Shown here: positions 6,926 to 16,430 of the stretch, piece by piece
How the letters are laid out: every line of letters begins with the position of its first letter
Position numbering within the stretch: the stretch's first letter is position 1
Program-made: the position numbers and the translations under genes
The notes under the pieces: generated by a model
Told to the model about the DNA's origin: nothing
Database searches by the model: none
The model's input: the letters and a program-made list of their open reading frames with translations, nothing else
DNA from: Flagellimonas spongiicola
Lineage (GTDB): Bacteria > Bacteroidota > Bacteroidia > Flavobacteriales > Flavobacteriaceae
Assembly (NCBI RefSeq): GCF_023502425.1
Contig: NZ_JAMFMA010000001.1
Location: forward strand, 496,001 to 560,000
Length of the DNA: 64,000 nt
Reading direction: 5' to 3'

Positions 6926-8769
6926 TGGCGGACATCATTAAACTTTTACCAGACCATGTTGCCAATCAAATTGCAGCAGGGGAAGTGGTTCAGCGCCCGG
7001 CATCCGTAGTCAAGGAATTATTGGAAAATGCCATTGATGCAGGGGCAACTTTGATCAAGCTTATCGTAAAGGACGGAGGTAAGGCTTTGATTCAAGTGGT
7101 GGACAACGGACAAGGAATGAGTGAAACCGATGCTCGATTGTCTTTTGAAAGACATGCAACCTCCAAGATTTCCAATGCACAGGATTTGTTCAATCTTCAA
7201 ACCAAAGGTTTTCGGGGAGAAGCTTTGGCGTCCATCGCGGCAATCGCACATGTTGATATGCTTACAAGGACCGAAGACTATGAGGTAGGTACGCATTTAA
7301 AGATTGAAGGAAGTAAAGTGGTATCGCAGGATATTGTGGCAACTCCCAAGGGCACTTCAATCGCTGTAAAAAATTTGTTTTTTAATATTCCTGCGCGAAG
7401 AAATTTCTTGAAATCGAACCAGGTGGAACTCCGACATATCACGGATGAGTTTCATCGGGTTGCTTTGGTGCATCCTGCTATTGAATTCCATTTTTACAAT
7501 AACGGCACAGAACTATTCAATTTACCGAAAGCCAATGAACGCCAAAGAATCAGCCATGTGTTTGGCGGTAAAATGACAGAGCGTTTAGTTCCGGTGGGTG
7601 AGGATACTGAAGTGGTTAAGATATCAGGATTTGTTTGCAAACCGGAATTCGCTAAAAAAAGTAGGGGGGAGCAGTTTTTCTTTGCCAATCATCGCTTCAT
7701 TAAAAGTCCCTATTTGCATCATGCAGTAGTTTCGGCATTTGAAGGGTTGATCAAACCAGATGTTTTTCCAGGCTATTTCCTGTATCTGGAGGTGGACCCT
7801 AAAAGCATAGATATTAATATTCACCCAACCAAAACGGAGGTGAAATTTGATGATGAACATACCTTGTATGCTATTCTAAGGTCTACTGTAAAACATAGTT
7901 TGGGCCAATTCAACGTGGCTCCAGTGCTCGATTTTGAACATGATCCCAACTTGGATACACCCTACGCCTATAAAGAAAAAGACGCAGTTTTACCCGGGGT
8001 GACCGTGGATGCTGGGTTCAATCCATTTAAAGAATCTGTAAAAGCGCCCAAGTCATCCTCCCCAGTCCAAAAGCAAAGTGTTAAAGGTTGGGAGACTTTG
8101 TATCAAGGCTTGGAAATGGATGAAATGGCCGCCTTTAGTAGTTTAGAGATTGAATCTGAAACAGAGGTGCAAGGCAGTATTTATGGTGATGCTGAAGTTG
8201 AAACTCCTTCGGGAATTACTTTTCAACTGCAACGAAAATTTGTAGTAAGTACCATAAAATCAGGCTTGTTACTTGTACATCAAAACAGAGCTCATGAACG
8301 TGTTTTGTTTGAAAAATTCCTGGGAGAGATTACCGTGAAAGAAGGTATTAGCCAACAGCTACTTTTTCCTTTGGAAGTTTCCTTCTCTAAACAAGATTTG
8401 GAGATTCTTAAAGAGGTCAAGGATAGTTTGTACAATGTCGGTTTTGCCTTTGAAAACTTAGATCAGGAGACTGTAAAAGTGACAGGAGTACCCGTATTGG
8501 TTTCTGAAAGTGGGATTGGCACGGTATTGGATCGTTTGATTGCGGATTATAAAGAGGGCTATGAGGTTAGCGTATTATCCCAAGCAGAATTGATTGCTAA
8601 AACCTTGTCCAAAAACCTTGCGATAAAAACAGGTGAAATATTGGATAATGAATCCCAATTGGCATTGGTTCACGATTTGTTCGGGTGTAAGGAACCTACA
8701 TTAAGCCCTTCTCACAAAAAAACATACACTATTATCTCTGACGGGGATATTGAAAAAAAATTGAATTAG
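6925..8769 (+). CDS. mutL: DNA mismatch repair protein MutL
   Basis: 614 residues. The GHKL ATPase half is intact: QIAAGEVVQRPASVVKELLE, ENAIDAGA, VDNGQGM, TKGFRGEALASIA and GTSIAVKNLFFNIPARR. The C-terminal dimerisation domain is present, but the endonuclease signature of MutH-less MutL proteins (DQHA-x2-E-x4-E) reads HQNRAHERVLFE here, with the Asp and first His replaced, and no canonical C-terminal CPHGRP is visible. It is translationally coupled to the upstream small membrane protein and is followed after 0 nt by a rhomboid gene. Confidence 0.97.
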   Translation: MADIIKLLPDHVANQIAAGEVVQRPASVVKELLENAIDAGATLIKLIVKDGGKALIQVVDNGQGMSETDARLSFERHATSKISNAQDLFNLQTKGFRGEALASIAAIAHVDMLTRTEDYEVGTHLKIEGSKVVSQDIVATPKGTSIAVKNLFFNIPARRNFLKSNQVELRHITDEFHRVALVHPAIEFHFYNNGTELFNLPKANERQRISHVFGGKMTERLVPVGEDTEVVKISGFVCKPEFAKKSRGEQFFFANHRFIKSPYLHHAVVSAFEGLIKPDVFPGYFLYLEVDPKSIDINIHPTKTEVKFDDEHTLYAILRSTVKHSLGQFNVAPVLDFEHDPNLDTPYAYKEKDAVLPGVTVDAGFNPFKESVKAPKSSSPVQKQSVKGWETLYQGLEMDEMAAFSSLEIESETEVQGSIYGDAEVETPSGITFQLQRKFVVSTIKSGLLLVHQNRAHERVLFEKFLGEITVKEGISQQLLFPLEVSFSKQDLEILKEVKDSLYNVGFAFENLDQETVKVTGVPVLVSESGIGTVLDRLIADYKEGYEVSVLSQAELIAKTLSKNLAIKTGEILDNESQLALVHDLFGCKEPTLSPSHKKTYTIISDGDIEKKLN

Positions 8770-9528
8770 ATGGGTAGATTGACAGAAACAGTAAAACATC
8801 TTATTATAATAAATTTCATTGTATGGATCGGCCTAATTGCTATTGGAAATGAGAACCTTTACAATATGTTGTCATTGCATTTTCCATTAAACCCGGAATT
8901 CAAGCCATGGCAAATAATTACCCATATGTTCATGCATAGTAATGTGTTCTTCCCACATATATTCTTTAACATGTTAGCTTTATATATGTTTGGAAGCCCT
9001 TTAGAGCAAATGTGGGGGAGAAATAAGTTTTTGTTTTTTTATTTCTCCGCTGGTTTAGGGGCTGTATTATTACCTTTTGCAATTGACTATTTTCAGTTTA
9101 ATTCTGCCATCGAGTTGCTGACAGGACAAGGGTATGTTAAGTCTGATATTCTAGCATTATTGGAACAGGGAAGATACAATGAACAATGGGTTGAAATTTT
9201 AGGGCAGGAAAAATGGATTGATAACGTTTTTAGAGTTTATTTTCAACAAGGTGTCGGCGCTTCTGGCTGCGTAATGGGCTTACTTGTTGGATTTGGAATG
9301 TCTTTCCCTAATGCTAGACTAATGCTAATTTTTTTACCAGTTCCTATAAAGGCAAAGTACTTTATTCCCCTAATTTTAGCTTATGAAATTATTTCTGGTG
9401 TTTCAGGGGGAGCAAGTGTATTTGGTGTTAATGTAGCACATTTTGCCCATGTCGGAGGTGCTCTTACAGGCTTTATCATGATGTGGTATTGGAAAAAAAA
9501 TCAGTTCAATCAAAATAGATGGGATTAA
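8770..9528 (+). CDS. Rhomboid family intramembrane serine protease (first of a tandem pair)
   Basis: 252 residues, six predicted membrane helices. Rhomboid motifs: HMFMHSNVFFPHIFFNMLALYMFG in helix 2, the catalytic-serine motif GASG (near residue 166) and the catalytic His in AHFAHVGGALTGF near the C-terminus. An inserted loop of roughly 40 residues separates helices 3 and 4. It begins directly after the mutL stop and is 3 nt from a second rhomboid gene. Substrates are unknown. Confidence 0.93.
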   Translation: MGRLTETVKHLIIINFIVWIGLIAIGNENLYNMLSLHFPLNPEFKPWQIITHMFMHSNVFFPHIFFNMLALYMFGSPLEQMWGRNKFLFFYFSAGLGAVLLPFAIDYFQFNSAIELLTGQGYVKSDILALLEQGRYNEQWVEILGQEKWIDNVFRVYFQQGVGASGCVMGLLVGFGMSFPNARLMLIFLPVPIKAKYFIPLILAYEIISGVSGGASVFGVNVAHFAHVGGALTGFIMMWYWKKNQFNQNRWD

Positions 9529-9531
9529 GCG

Positions 9532-10398
9532 ATGGCAACTGGAGGATTAAAATATAATTTCGCTAGGCTGAATATAGCTGAAAAGCTTATTGCCATTAAT
9601 GTATTAGTGTTTATACTTGATGGTTTGGCCAGAGCCCTTTACAACTATTCGCTATCTGAATGGTTTCAATTGCCAAAGGCTTATTTGGCATTCTTCGGAC
9701 AGCCATGGTCCTTGGTCACATATTCGTTTTTCCACGCTGGTTTGGGTCATATCTTTTGGAATATGATCATGCTGTATTTTTCTGGGCGTATTTTTCTTAA
9801 TCTCTTTGGAAACCAAAAGTTCCTTAACGTCTATTTCCTCGGTGTGATTGTGGGAGGGCTCGTGTTTTTACTAAGCTATAATTTCTTCCCAACACTTTTA
9901 CAATCCAACACGGTGTTAATTGGTGCTTCAGCTGGTGTTACCGCCGTATTGATATTTGTATGTGCCTATTTACCCAATCAAGAGGTTAGATTATTGTTCT
10001 TTAATGTGAAACTATGGTATATAGGGGCATTTTTTGTTCTGATAGATTTAATTCAGATTCCCTATGGAGGTAATGTAGGAGGCAGGTTGGCGCATCTTGG
10101 AGGTGCATTTTTGGGTTATCTATATGCGAGACAATTGTTAAATGGCAACGATATAGGTGCTGGTTTTGGTAAACTATGGAACGGAATTACCCAATTATTC
10201 CAACCAAGAGAAAAGAAAGTTCCCCTAAAAACAGTGTATAAAAAGAAAACATCCAAAGCTCAAGGTAAGGCCGAATATGATAAAGCAGCCCACCAAAAAA
10301 GGATAGATGATATTCTAGATAAAATCAGTAAATCAGGATATGAAAGTTTGTCCAAAGCAGAAAAGGATTTTTTATTCAAAGCGGGAAAACAGGAGTAG
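9532..10398 (+). CDS. Rhomboid family intramembrane serine protease with C-terminal extension (second of pair)
   Basis: 288 residues; six membrane helices with HAGLGHIFWNMIMLYFSGR, the catalytic motif IGASAG (near residue 134) and AHLGGAFLGYLYARQ containing the catalytic His. After about residue 205 there is a soluble, lysine-rich C-terminal extension ending ILDKISKSGYESLSKAEKDF, a short conserved tail I associate with DUF6576 on flavobacterial rhomboids. It follows the first rhomboid by 3 nt and precedes an endonuclease-fold gene by 3 nt: an operon. Confidence 0.93.
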   Translation: MATGGLKYNFARLNIAEKLIAINVLVFILDGLARALYNYSLSEWFQLPKAYLAFFGQPWSLVTYSFFHAGLGHIFWNMIMLYFSGRIFLNLFGNQKFLNVYFLGVIVGGLVFLLSYNFFPTLLQSNTVLIGASAGVTAVLIFVCAYLPNQEVRLLFFNVKLWYIGAFFVLIDLIQIPYGGNVGGRLAHLGGAFLGYLYARQLLNGNDIGAGFGKLWNGITQLFQPREKKVPLKTVYKKKTSKAQGKAEYDKAAHQKRIDDILDKISKSGYESLSKAEKDFLFKAGKQE

Positions 10399-10401
10399 AG
10401 T

Positions 10402-11439
10402 TTGAAAAAACGTTCAAAAATCATTGATAAGGTTCTTTATTACATTAACCTAATTTTTGTGCTATTAGCGGTTGTTGCGTTAATAGTACCTCATGTTCCA
10501 GTCAACTACATACCCACGCTTTCAACTGCAAGTTTGGCGGTACCCATACTAATTTCCATTCATGTGCTTTTCACCTTATTTTGGTTTGTCAGGAAAAAGA
10601 AAAGAATGCTACCGTCCTTATTGATACTTGTGGCATGGTATCTTACCTTAGGACCATTTTATTTGTTTTCAGGTCCTCAAAAATCAGTCAAGGGGAATGG
10701 AGTTTCCATCATGACATTTAATACCAGGGGATTTAATGAATATGGGCAATTAGATAAGGAAAATGTAGATAGCTTGATTATAGATTTTGTCACAAAACAA
10801 GATCCTGACATTGTTTGCTTTCAGGAATGTTACCATGTGATGAAGATAAATGATGCTTTGGCGCAATTTCCCTATAAATATGTGGATTACGAATACGGTA
10901 AACGTTTTGACAAGGTAATTCAGGCGATATATTCGAAATTTCCAATCCTCGAAATTGATTCAGTTCCCTTCCCTAGGAGTGCAAATACAACTATCTATGC
11001 AGATTTATTGATAGATTCGGACACAGTACGCATGTATAATGTACACCTACAGTCCTTCCGCATAATACCTGAATTGGATGTGCTTTCCAATCAAAAATCT
11101 TCCAAGCTCTTATCTCAGTCCAAGAAGGTAATGCAAAAGCAATATCAGCAAGCGGGCCTGATCCAGGAGAGCATGCAAAAAAGCCCATATAAGAATATCT
11201 TGGTGGGTGATTTTAACAATACTCATTACTCCAATATTTACCGGACCATTATTGGGGATATGAAGGATTCCTTTATGGAAAAAGGTTCAGGGTTTGGTCG
11301 GTCCTATAATTTTCTTGGATTCCCTATGCGTATTGATTATATCCTCGCTGATCCTTCATTTGAAGTGTTAACGCATCAGAATTTTGATGTAAAGTTATCT
11401 GATCATTATCCTGTAATGGCGACTTTAAAACTCAAGTGA
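10402..11439 (+). CDS. Membrane-anchored endonuclease/exonuclease/phosphatase family protein
   Basis: 345 residues. Three hydrophobic segments in the first 95 residues anchor a C-terminal EEP-fold domain: GVSIMTFNTRGFNEYG, DPDIVCFQE (metal-binding Glu), YNVHLQS, NILVGDFNN (catalytic Asp/Asn) and LSDHYPVMATLKL (terminal Asp-His). EEP enzymes cleave phosphodiester bonds in nucleic acids, phospholipids or other substrates; the substrate here is open. The start is TTG at 10402, 3 nt after the rhomboid stop; no ATG is nearby in frame. Its 3' end overlaps the convergent DUF6122-like gene by 15 bp. Confidence 0.88.
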   Translation: MKKRSKIIDKVLYYINLIFVLLAVVALIVPHVPVNYIPTLSTASLAVPILISIHVLFTLFWFVRKKKRMLPSLLILVAWYLTLGPFYLFSGPQKSVKGNGVSIMTFNTRGFNEYGQLDKENVDSLIIDFVTKQDPDIVCFQECYHVMKINDALAQFPYKYVDYEYGKRFDKVIQAIYSKFPILEIDSVPFPRSANTTIYADLLIDSDTVRMYNVHLQSFRIIPELDVLSNQKSSKLLSQSKKVMQKQYQQAGLIQESMQKSPYKNILVGDFNNTHYSNIYRTIIGDMKDSFMEKGSGFGRSYNFLGFPMRIDYILADPSFEVLTHQNFDVKLSDHYPVMATLKLK

Positions 11440-11745
11440 CATTAAGAGGCAATCGGAGAAATCGGCAATGATATGAATGATAAGCGCAAGACCGATTAAT
11501 CGTGTTGGTTTAAAAAATGGTAGAATACAGTAAATCAGTATGGCCCAATAGCTATGTAGAAAATGAAAATTGATACTGCATCTGTTACTATCAAAAATTG
11601 GGTCTGCCCATAAATGATCAATGTCAATTAGCATTCCAGCCAGTAAAATTAGGGTGATTTTTAAACGGTTTTCTTTAAATAGTAGTAATCCAATTGCAAT
11701 TGGGACTAAAAAATGGATGCCATAATGGATAAGGAACCTAAGCAT
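11425..11745 (-). CDS. Small integral membrane protein, DUF6122-like
   Basis: 106 residues, almost entirely hydrophobic with about four membrane helices and a conserved-looking LIDIDHLWADP segment and His residues (HYGIHF, HFLHSYW). This pattern resembles the flavobacterial DUF6122 family and, more distantly, YdjM/DUF457 membrane metal-dependent hydrolases. It overlaps the WbqC-like gene by 8 bp and is the last gene of the parA operon. Function unknown. Confidence 0.75.
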   Translation of the reverse strand: MLRFLIHYGIHFLVPIAIGLLLFKENRLKITLILLAGMLIDIDHLWADPIFDSNRCSINFHFLHSYWAILIYCILPFFKPTRLIGLALIIHIIADFSDCLLMSLEF

Positions 11746-12373
11746 CCAGAAAATCTAAACGGACGTTCTTTAGGTAGTCTAAAGTACTTGGTCCCTCATT
11801 GAAGAGCAAATCCAGCACACTGAGATTTGGTATAAAGCCATGTCTTTCGCCAAATACCTGAGTGTATTCTGGAGTCATCACTTGATTGTCTTTTTTGGCA
11901 TTCACGAGGATTCTTGCATCAACGGATTCATTGGGGTCTAAGATGTATTTTTCCGTAAAATCTTGTGATAAGTTAATGCCTAAGCAGTCACCAATAGTTG
12001 CTATGGTTTTAAGATTGAATTGGAAGAGATTTGTGGCGTTAGTTTCAAATAGGGGTTTTAAATCATCTTCAAAATACTCAAAGAAAGGAGAGGTCCGATA
12101 TGCGGTTTCCAGGGTTCGCCAATGTTGTTTTTGCCAATTCTCTGAATGGTCAATAACAACATCCTTGTATTTTTGCCTGCCTTCTTTCCCGCCAACATGC
12201 TTTATCGGGATATTGAGCATGTGTTTGCCTTGATCCGTGCAGATATAACAGCGATTCCGGTAGGTTTGCTTTTGAAAGTTATCTTCTGCCTCCCAAAGAA
12301 TATTTTTTTGAACCATCACCGCAAAATTGGTGATACTTGGAAAATACGTTGGATGAAGAAGAACCTTGGACAT
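11738..12373 (-). CDS. WbqC-like family protein
   Basis: 211 residues. The N-terminal block LLHPTYFPSITNFAVMVQ, then QKQTYRNRCYI, HWRTLETAYRTSPFFEYF and an LFQFNLKTI helix match the WbqC-like family, members of which occur in polysaccharide or lipid glycan loci with no proven reaction. The frame is open up to 12436, overlapping lepB, but the ATG at 12373 gives the family-like start MSKVLLHPTYFPS and leaves a 22-nt gap after lepB. It is the penultimate gene of the operon. Confidence 0.85.
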   Translation of the reverse strand: MSKVLLHPTYFPSITNFAVMVQKNILWEAEDNFQKQTYRNRCYICTDQGKHMLNIPIKHVGGKEGRQKYKDVVIDHSENWQKQHWRTLETAYRTSPFFEYFEDDLKPLFETNATNLFQFNLKTIATIGDCLGINLSQDFTEKYILDPNESVDARILVNAKKDNQVMTPEYTQVFGERHGFIPNLSVLDLLFNEGPSTLDYLKNVRLDFLDA

Positions 12374-12395
12374 TATGGTGGGGTTATCCCTTATT

Positions 12396-14132
12396 CTACA
12401 TTTTCTTTTTTCGTTTCCGAAAGAAATCAAAGACAAACCATCCTAAAACGGCGGCAACAAAATACCAGCGATAGGACACAGGTTCTCCACTTCCCCCAAC
12501 GGTAGTGAATACACGGTCCCAGCGCGGACGCCAATTGAAAAATCCGTCTTTGAAATTGTCAAAGCTCAACCAAAGAAATACAGGCTTTCCTACTATGTGG
12601 TTGGCAGGTACATATCCCCATGTGCGACTGTCTTCAGAGCTATCCCTGTTGTCGCCCATCATCCAATAATAATCTTGTTTAAAGGTATACGAGTTGGCCT
12701 CCTCACCATTGATCAAAACTTTTTGTCCTGAAACTTTTACATCGTTGTACTCATAATCCCGAATTATCTTCTTATAAAGCGGAATGGTTCTGGCATTGAT
12801 TTCGACCGTTGCACCTGCTTCTGGTAAATATATTGGTCCAAAATTGTCATTGTTCCACGGATATAGATTAGGTTTTTGTGGATAGGAACCGCCGTATTTA
12901 CCCTTGGGTTCATTCGTTCTGATCACCGAATCTATTTCAGGGTTGTTACGCAGTTGTTCTACCATTTCATCCGTCATATTGGCCAAGCGAGAAAATGGAC
13001 GCTCTTCGGATAAAGACAAACGTAATTGTCGGATTGCATCTGCAGGTATTCCTTTTTCGTCGGTAATGATTTCAATTTGTCCTTGATTGTTCTTGTATGC
13101 ACCTCTGATGAAAGGAGATAGACCGTTAGCCTGGTTTTCATTCAATGTGGCTGTTATGTACTTTCTACTATAATCAGCTGCATCTACCTCGGCCAAAGCT
13201 TTGCTGGACACTCCTTTTTGCGAATAAATGGTATAGAAATACATGACTTTCGCACGATCGGACAGTTGTAAACGTTCTCCGTTGATATGCACAAATCCAT
13301 CAATAACAGCCAATGAATCACCGGGTGTACCCACACATCGTTTTACGTAGTTGGACTTTTTGTCTATTGGTTTCTTTACCGCTTTTTCTGCCCTGAAAAA
13401 TTGATGTAAGGTGTCCGAGGGTAAACTAAAAACCACAATGTCATTCTTTTTTACCTCATTAAAGCCAGGCAAACGCATATAGGGTAGCCTGAGTTTATTG
13501 ATCCAAGAGGTTTTGTAGGTTTCTGGACTTACATCTGCCAAATAGGAGCGGGTTTTAAGTACTGGTAAGGTATCATGCACCATAGGAGCCGCCATGGTGG
13601 TCATTGGTACGCGTGCGCCATAATGGAATTTACTCACAAACAAAAAATCCCCAATTCGTAAGGTTCGTTCCAAAGACCCTGTTGGTATTACGTAGGGTTG
13701 AATAAAATAAGTATGGACAAAGGTTGCTGCCACAATAGCAAATACGATTGAACTCACCCATTCGCCTAAACCAGTTCGTGGTTTTAGGCTACGGTCTTCA
13801 ATATATTCAACCTCCTCAAAATAATTGACGTAATAAATGTAAAAACCCAGGGTCAATATAACGGCCCAGGTTTCCAACAATGAATTCTTGCCAAAACTTC
13901 TAATGGTCTCTACCCAGACTACAGGGAACATCAAGAGATTTATAATTGGGATGAACAATAGGAGAACCCACCACCAAGGACGATTGATGATTTTCATCAA
14001 TACAATACCATTATAAATGGGAATAGCTGCTTCCCAAGCTTTACGGCCAGCTTTTACGTAGAGTTTCCAGGTGCCTAAAAAGTGAATGACCTGAATGATC
14101 AAAATAAAGATGATCCATTGTGTTCCGTCCAT
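12396..14132 (-). CDS. lepB: Signal peptidase I with N-terminal membrane domain
   Basis: 578 residues, about twice the length of typical LepB but usual for Bacteroidota. The first 110 residues are a separate membrane region (DUF5684-like, KAWEAAIPIYNGIVLMKI). The peptidase S26 domain follows: catalytic Ser in PTGSLERTL, the Lys box NYVKRCVGTPGDSL, a long insertion of roughly 170 residues, then GDNRDSSEDSRTWG. It removes signal peptides from secreted proteins at the inner membrane. It sits 47 bp after dapB. Confidence 0.95.
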   Translation of the reverse strand: MDGTQWIIFILIIQVIHFLGTWKLYVKAGRKAWEAAIPIYNGIVLMKIINRPWWWVLLLFIPIINLLMFPVVWVETIRSFGKNSLLETWAVILTLGFYIYYVNYFEEVEYIEDRSLKPRTGLGEWVSSIVFAIVAATFVHTYFIQPYVIPTGSLERTLRIGDFLFVSKFHYGARVPMTTMAAPMVHDTLPVLKTRSYLADVSPETYKTSWINKLRLPYMRLPGFNEVKKNDIVVFSLPSDTLHQFFRAEKAVKKPIDKKSNYVKRCVGTPGDSLAVIDGFVHINGERLQLSDRAKVMYFYTIYSQKGVSSKALAEVDAADYSRKYITATLNENQANGLSPFIRGAYKNNQGQIEIITDEKGIPADAIRQLRLSLSEERPFSRLANMTDEMVEQLRNNPEIDSVIRTNEPKGKYGGSYPQKPNLYPWNNDNFGPIYLPEAGATVEINARTIPLYKKIIRDYEYNDVKVSGQKVLINGEEANSYTFKQDYYWMMGDNRDSSEDSRTWGYVPANHIVGKPVFLWLSFDNFKDGFFNWRPRWDRVFTTVGGSGEPVSYRWYFVAAVLGWFVFDFFRKRKKKM

Positions 14133-14179
14133 AAAAATATTTATTTGTGAGACTTGATGTCTTGCTTATTGTTACTACG

Positions 14180-14881
14180 TTATGTAAGATTTAACACGTC
14201 TTTCATGGAAAAAACACCAGTTTTTCCTTGAATCCATTCTGCTGCAATCACAGCTCCCAGTGCAAATCCTTCACGATTATGAGCCGTATGTTTGATTTGA
14301 ATTTCGTCAACCTGACTTCCATAGCTTATGGTGTGGGTGCCAGGCACCGAACCTTCCCGCTTGGAATTGATGGTAATACTGTTTTCAGCTTTCTTGTCCA
14401 ATACCCAACCGCTATAATTTGAATGGTCCACAATGCCTTCTGCTAAACTAATTGCCGTTCCGCTAGGGGCATCCAATTTCTGGGTATGGTGTATTTCCTC
14501 TAGTTCAACATTATATTGATTGAGACCTTTCATCATTTTGGCCAGATAGGCATTGAGTTCAAAAAAAACATTTACACCTAAACTAAAGTTGGAAGCATAG
14601 ATAAATGCGCTTTGCTGATCCTTGCAAATTTTTATTGCTTCATCATACTGATCTAACCAACCTGTTGTTCCAGAAATAACAGGGACTTTGTTTTTAAAAC
14701 AAGAGGTGATGTTACCAAAGGCTGAATCAGGGGTGCTAAAGTCGATAGCTACGTCCATCGCCTCAAATGGAATGTTGGTGTTTTCCAAATCTATTTTTGC
14801 AACGATGGTATGGCCGCGTTCTGTAGCGATTCGTTCAATCATCTTCCCCATTTTGCCATATCCGAACAAACCAATTTTCAT
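14180..14881 (-). CDS. dapB: 4-hydroxy-tetrahydrodipicolinate reductase
   Basis: 233 residues. The N-terminal nucleotide-binding motif GYGKMGKMIE (residues 7-16) is followed by DFSTPDS, ISGTTGW, and the dihydrodipicolinate-binding segment EEIHHTQKLDAPSGTA with the catalytic His and Lys. DapB reduces the tetrahydrodipicolinate precursor in the lysine/diaminopimelate pathway that feeds peptidoglycan. It lies 3 nt after the DUF5683 gene and 47 bp before lepB in the parA operon. Confidence 0.97.
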   Translation of the reverse strand: MKIGLFGYGKMGKMIERIATERGHTIVAKIDLENTNIPFEAMDVAIDFSTPDSAFGNITSCFKNKVPVISGTTGWLDQYDEAIKICKDQQSAFIYASNFSLGVNVFFELNAYLAKMMKGLNQYNVELEEIHHTQKLDAPSGTAISLAEGIVDHSNYSGWVLDKKAENSITINSKREGSVPGTHTISYGSQVDEIQIKHTAHNREGFALGAVIAAEWIQGKTGVFSMKDVLNLT

Positions 14882-14884
14882 ACA

Positions 14885-15526
14885 TCAGAATTTTATGACC
14901 AGTGCCATCCCGTAATTCGGATTGCTGGTAAAGGGATTTAAATCTAAATAGGGTTTGAAATCAACGGAGAGGTTGTCATCTACATTGTATTGCTTCAAAT
15001 GGGCATCTACATTGGCGTCGATGATATTCAATGCGTAGAGCGCAATAGAAATCAACAAGGATAAATCCCTGTCACGTTGTGCTCTCTCTTGCGCATCTTG
15101 GAGGGCTTCCAACGATAAATCAGGTCCTTGGCCATCACCATTGATATCGTAAAATTCATCATCGGTAAAACCAGCGCGTCTACGCTTAAATGCGTCCCGG
15201 GCACGATTGTATTCGGTGTTGTTGAAGGAATAGGTATAAACCGCTGTTCCAATTGCTCCCCAAACGATGGGGGCTTTCCAATAGCGCTTATTATAGATTT
15301 GTCCAAGCCCAGGTAAAATTGCAGAATAGAAGGCTGCTTTACTGGGGGCTAATGGATTGATTCTTTTTTTCTCATAGGTGACATCGTCCAATGTAATCCC
15401 TTCTCTTTCCAAGTCCTGCGTCAAGGAATCAACTGCTGTTGGAGGTTTCTGGATCTCATCCTCTTGCCCATGGGCAATACTAAGAAATAAGAAAAGAAAG
15501 CTTAAAAAAAAGAGCTTTTTAATCAC
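14885..15526 (-). CDS. DUF5683 family membrane protein with signal peptide
   Basis: 213 residues: a signal peptide ending near SIAHGQ, an acidic linker, then the conserved block NPLAPSKAAFYSAILPGLGQ followed by IYNKRYWKAPIVWGAIG and a second hydrophobic segment LLISIALYALNIIDANVDAHL. The pattern matches DUF5683, a Bacteroidota family of unknown function. Its start overlaps the parB stop by 8 bp, implying coupling to the chromosome-partition genes. Confidence 0.82.
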   Translation of the reverse strand: MIKKLFFLSFLFLFLSIAHGQEDEIQKPPTAVDSLTQDLEREGITLDDVTYEKKRINPLAPSKAAFYSAILPGLGQIYNKRYWKAPIVWGAIGTAVYTYSFNNTEYNRARDAFKRRRAGFTDDEFYDINGDGQGPDLSLEALQDAQERAQRDRDLSLLISIALYALNIIDANVDAHLKQYNVDDNLSVDFKPYLDLNPFTSNPNYGMALVIKF

Positions 15527-16430
15527 CAGTCAATAATTTTCTTAAACGCTGGAATTCTTCCTTCGAATGAAATGGAATCACAATTTTTCCTTTTCCATTA
15601 GCGGAGGTGGTAACATCTACTTTGGCTGAAAGGTGTGATTTTAAAGCGTCAATACCCTTGGTTACAAAGTTGGGCACTTCTTTGGTTAAGGCTGCTTTTT
15701 TACTTGGGTCTTTCTCAATTTTCGCCTCCTTGTAACTTTTTACCAAACGCTCAGTTTCACGAACAGATAAACCGTCGGAAACGATTTTTTCATAAATATT
15801 GATTTGATCCTTCTTCTTTTCAATATTAATAAGCGCCCGTCCATGACCCATGCTTACAAACCCATCTCTCATGCCTGTTTGGATAATAGGGTGTAATTTC
15901 AATAAGCGTAAGTAGTTGGTGATTGTTGAGCGTTTTTTTCCGACACGATCACTTAGTTTTTCTTGAGTGACTTTTACTTCATCAATCAATCTTTGATAGG
16001 ACAATGCAATTTCAATAGGATCAAGATCCTGTCTTTGGATATTCTCAACCAAGGCCATTTCCAACGATTCTTGATCATTGGCAATTCGGATGTAAGCAGG
16101 AATGGTTTCCAACCCTACAATCTTGGAAGCTCGAAACCTACGTTCACCTGATACCAACTGAAATTTATTGAAATCCAGTTTCCTTACGGTAATAGGTTGG
16201 ATGATGCCCAATTCCCTAATGGAACTCGCTAGTTCTTGTAAGGATTCATCATTAAAGTTGGAACGTGGTTGAAAAGGATTGACCTCAATGGATTCCACAT
16301 CAAGTTCTACCACATTACCGATTACCTTGTCAGCGTTTTTGTCAGATACGGATTGTATATCGTTTTCCGGGTCCTTCAATAGCGCGGACAGGCCTCTACC
16401 CAAAGCCTGTTTTTTGGTTGCTTTCGCCAT
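15519..16430 (-). CDS. parB: Chromosome partitioning protein ParB
   Basis: 303 residues. The N-terminus ALGRGLSALLKD is the ParA-interacting segment, followed by the ParB/Srx CTPase domain (NPFQPR, LVSGERRFRASKI), a helix-turn-helix (TQEKLSDRVGKKRSTITNYL) and a C-terminal dimerisation tail. ParB spreads on DNA from parS using CTP and drives origin segregation with ParA. It is immediately next to parA with no gap. I did not find a parS site in the window. Confidence 0.97.
   Translation of the reverse strand: MAKATKKQALGRGLSALLKDPENDIQSVSDKNADKVIGNVVELDVESIEVNPFQPRSNFNDESLQELASSIRELGIIQPITVRKLDFNKFQLVSGERRFRASKIVGLETIPAYIRIANDQESLEMALVENIQRQDLDPIEIALSYQRLIDEVKVTQEKLSDRVGKKRSTITNYLRLLKLHPIIQTGMRDGFVSMGHGRALINIEKKKDQINIYEKIVSDGLSVRETERLVKSYKEAKIEKDPSKKAALTKEVPNFVTKGIDALKSHLSAKVDVTTSANGKGKIVIPFHSKEEFQRLRKLLTGD

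Noticed and set aside
12146..12505. 119-codon plus-strand frame
   Set aside because: Antisense to the wbqC-like and lepB genes; composition is that of a shadow frame.
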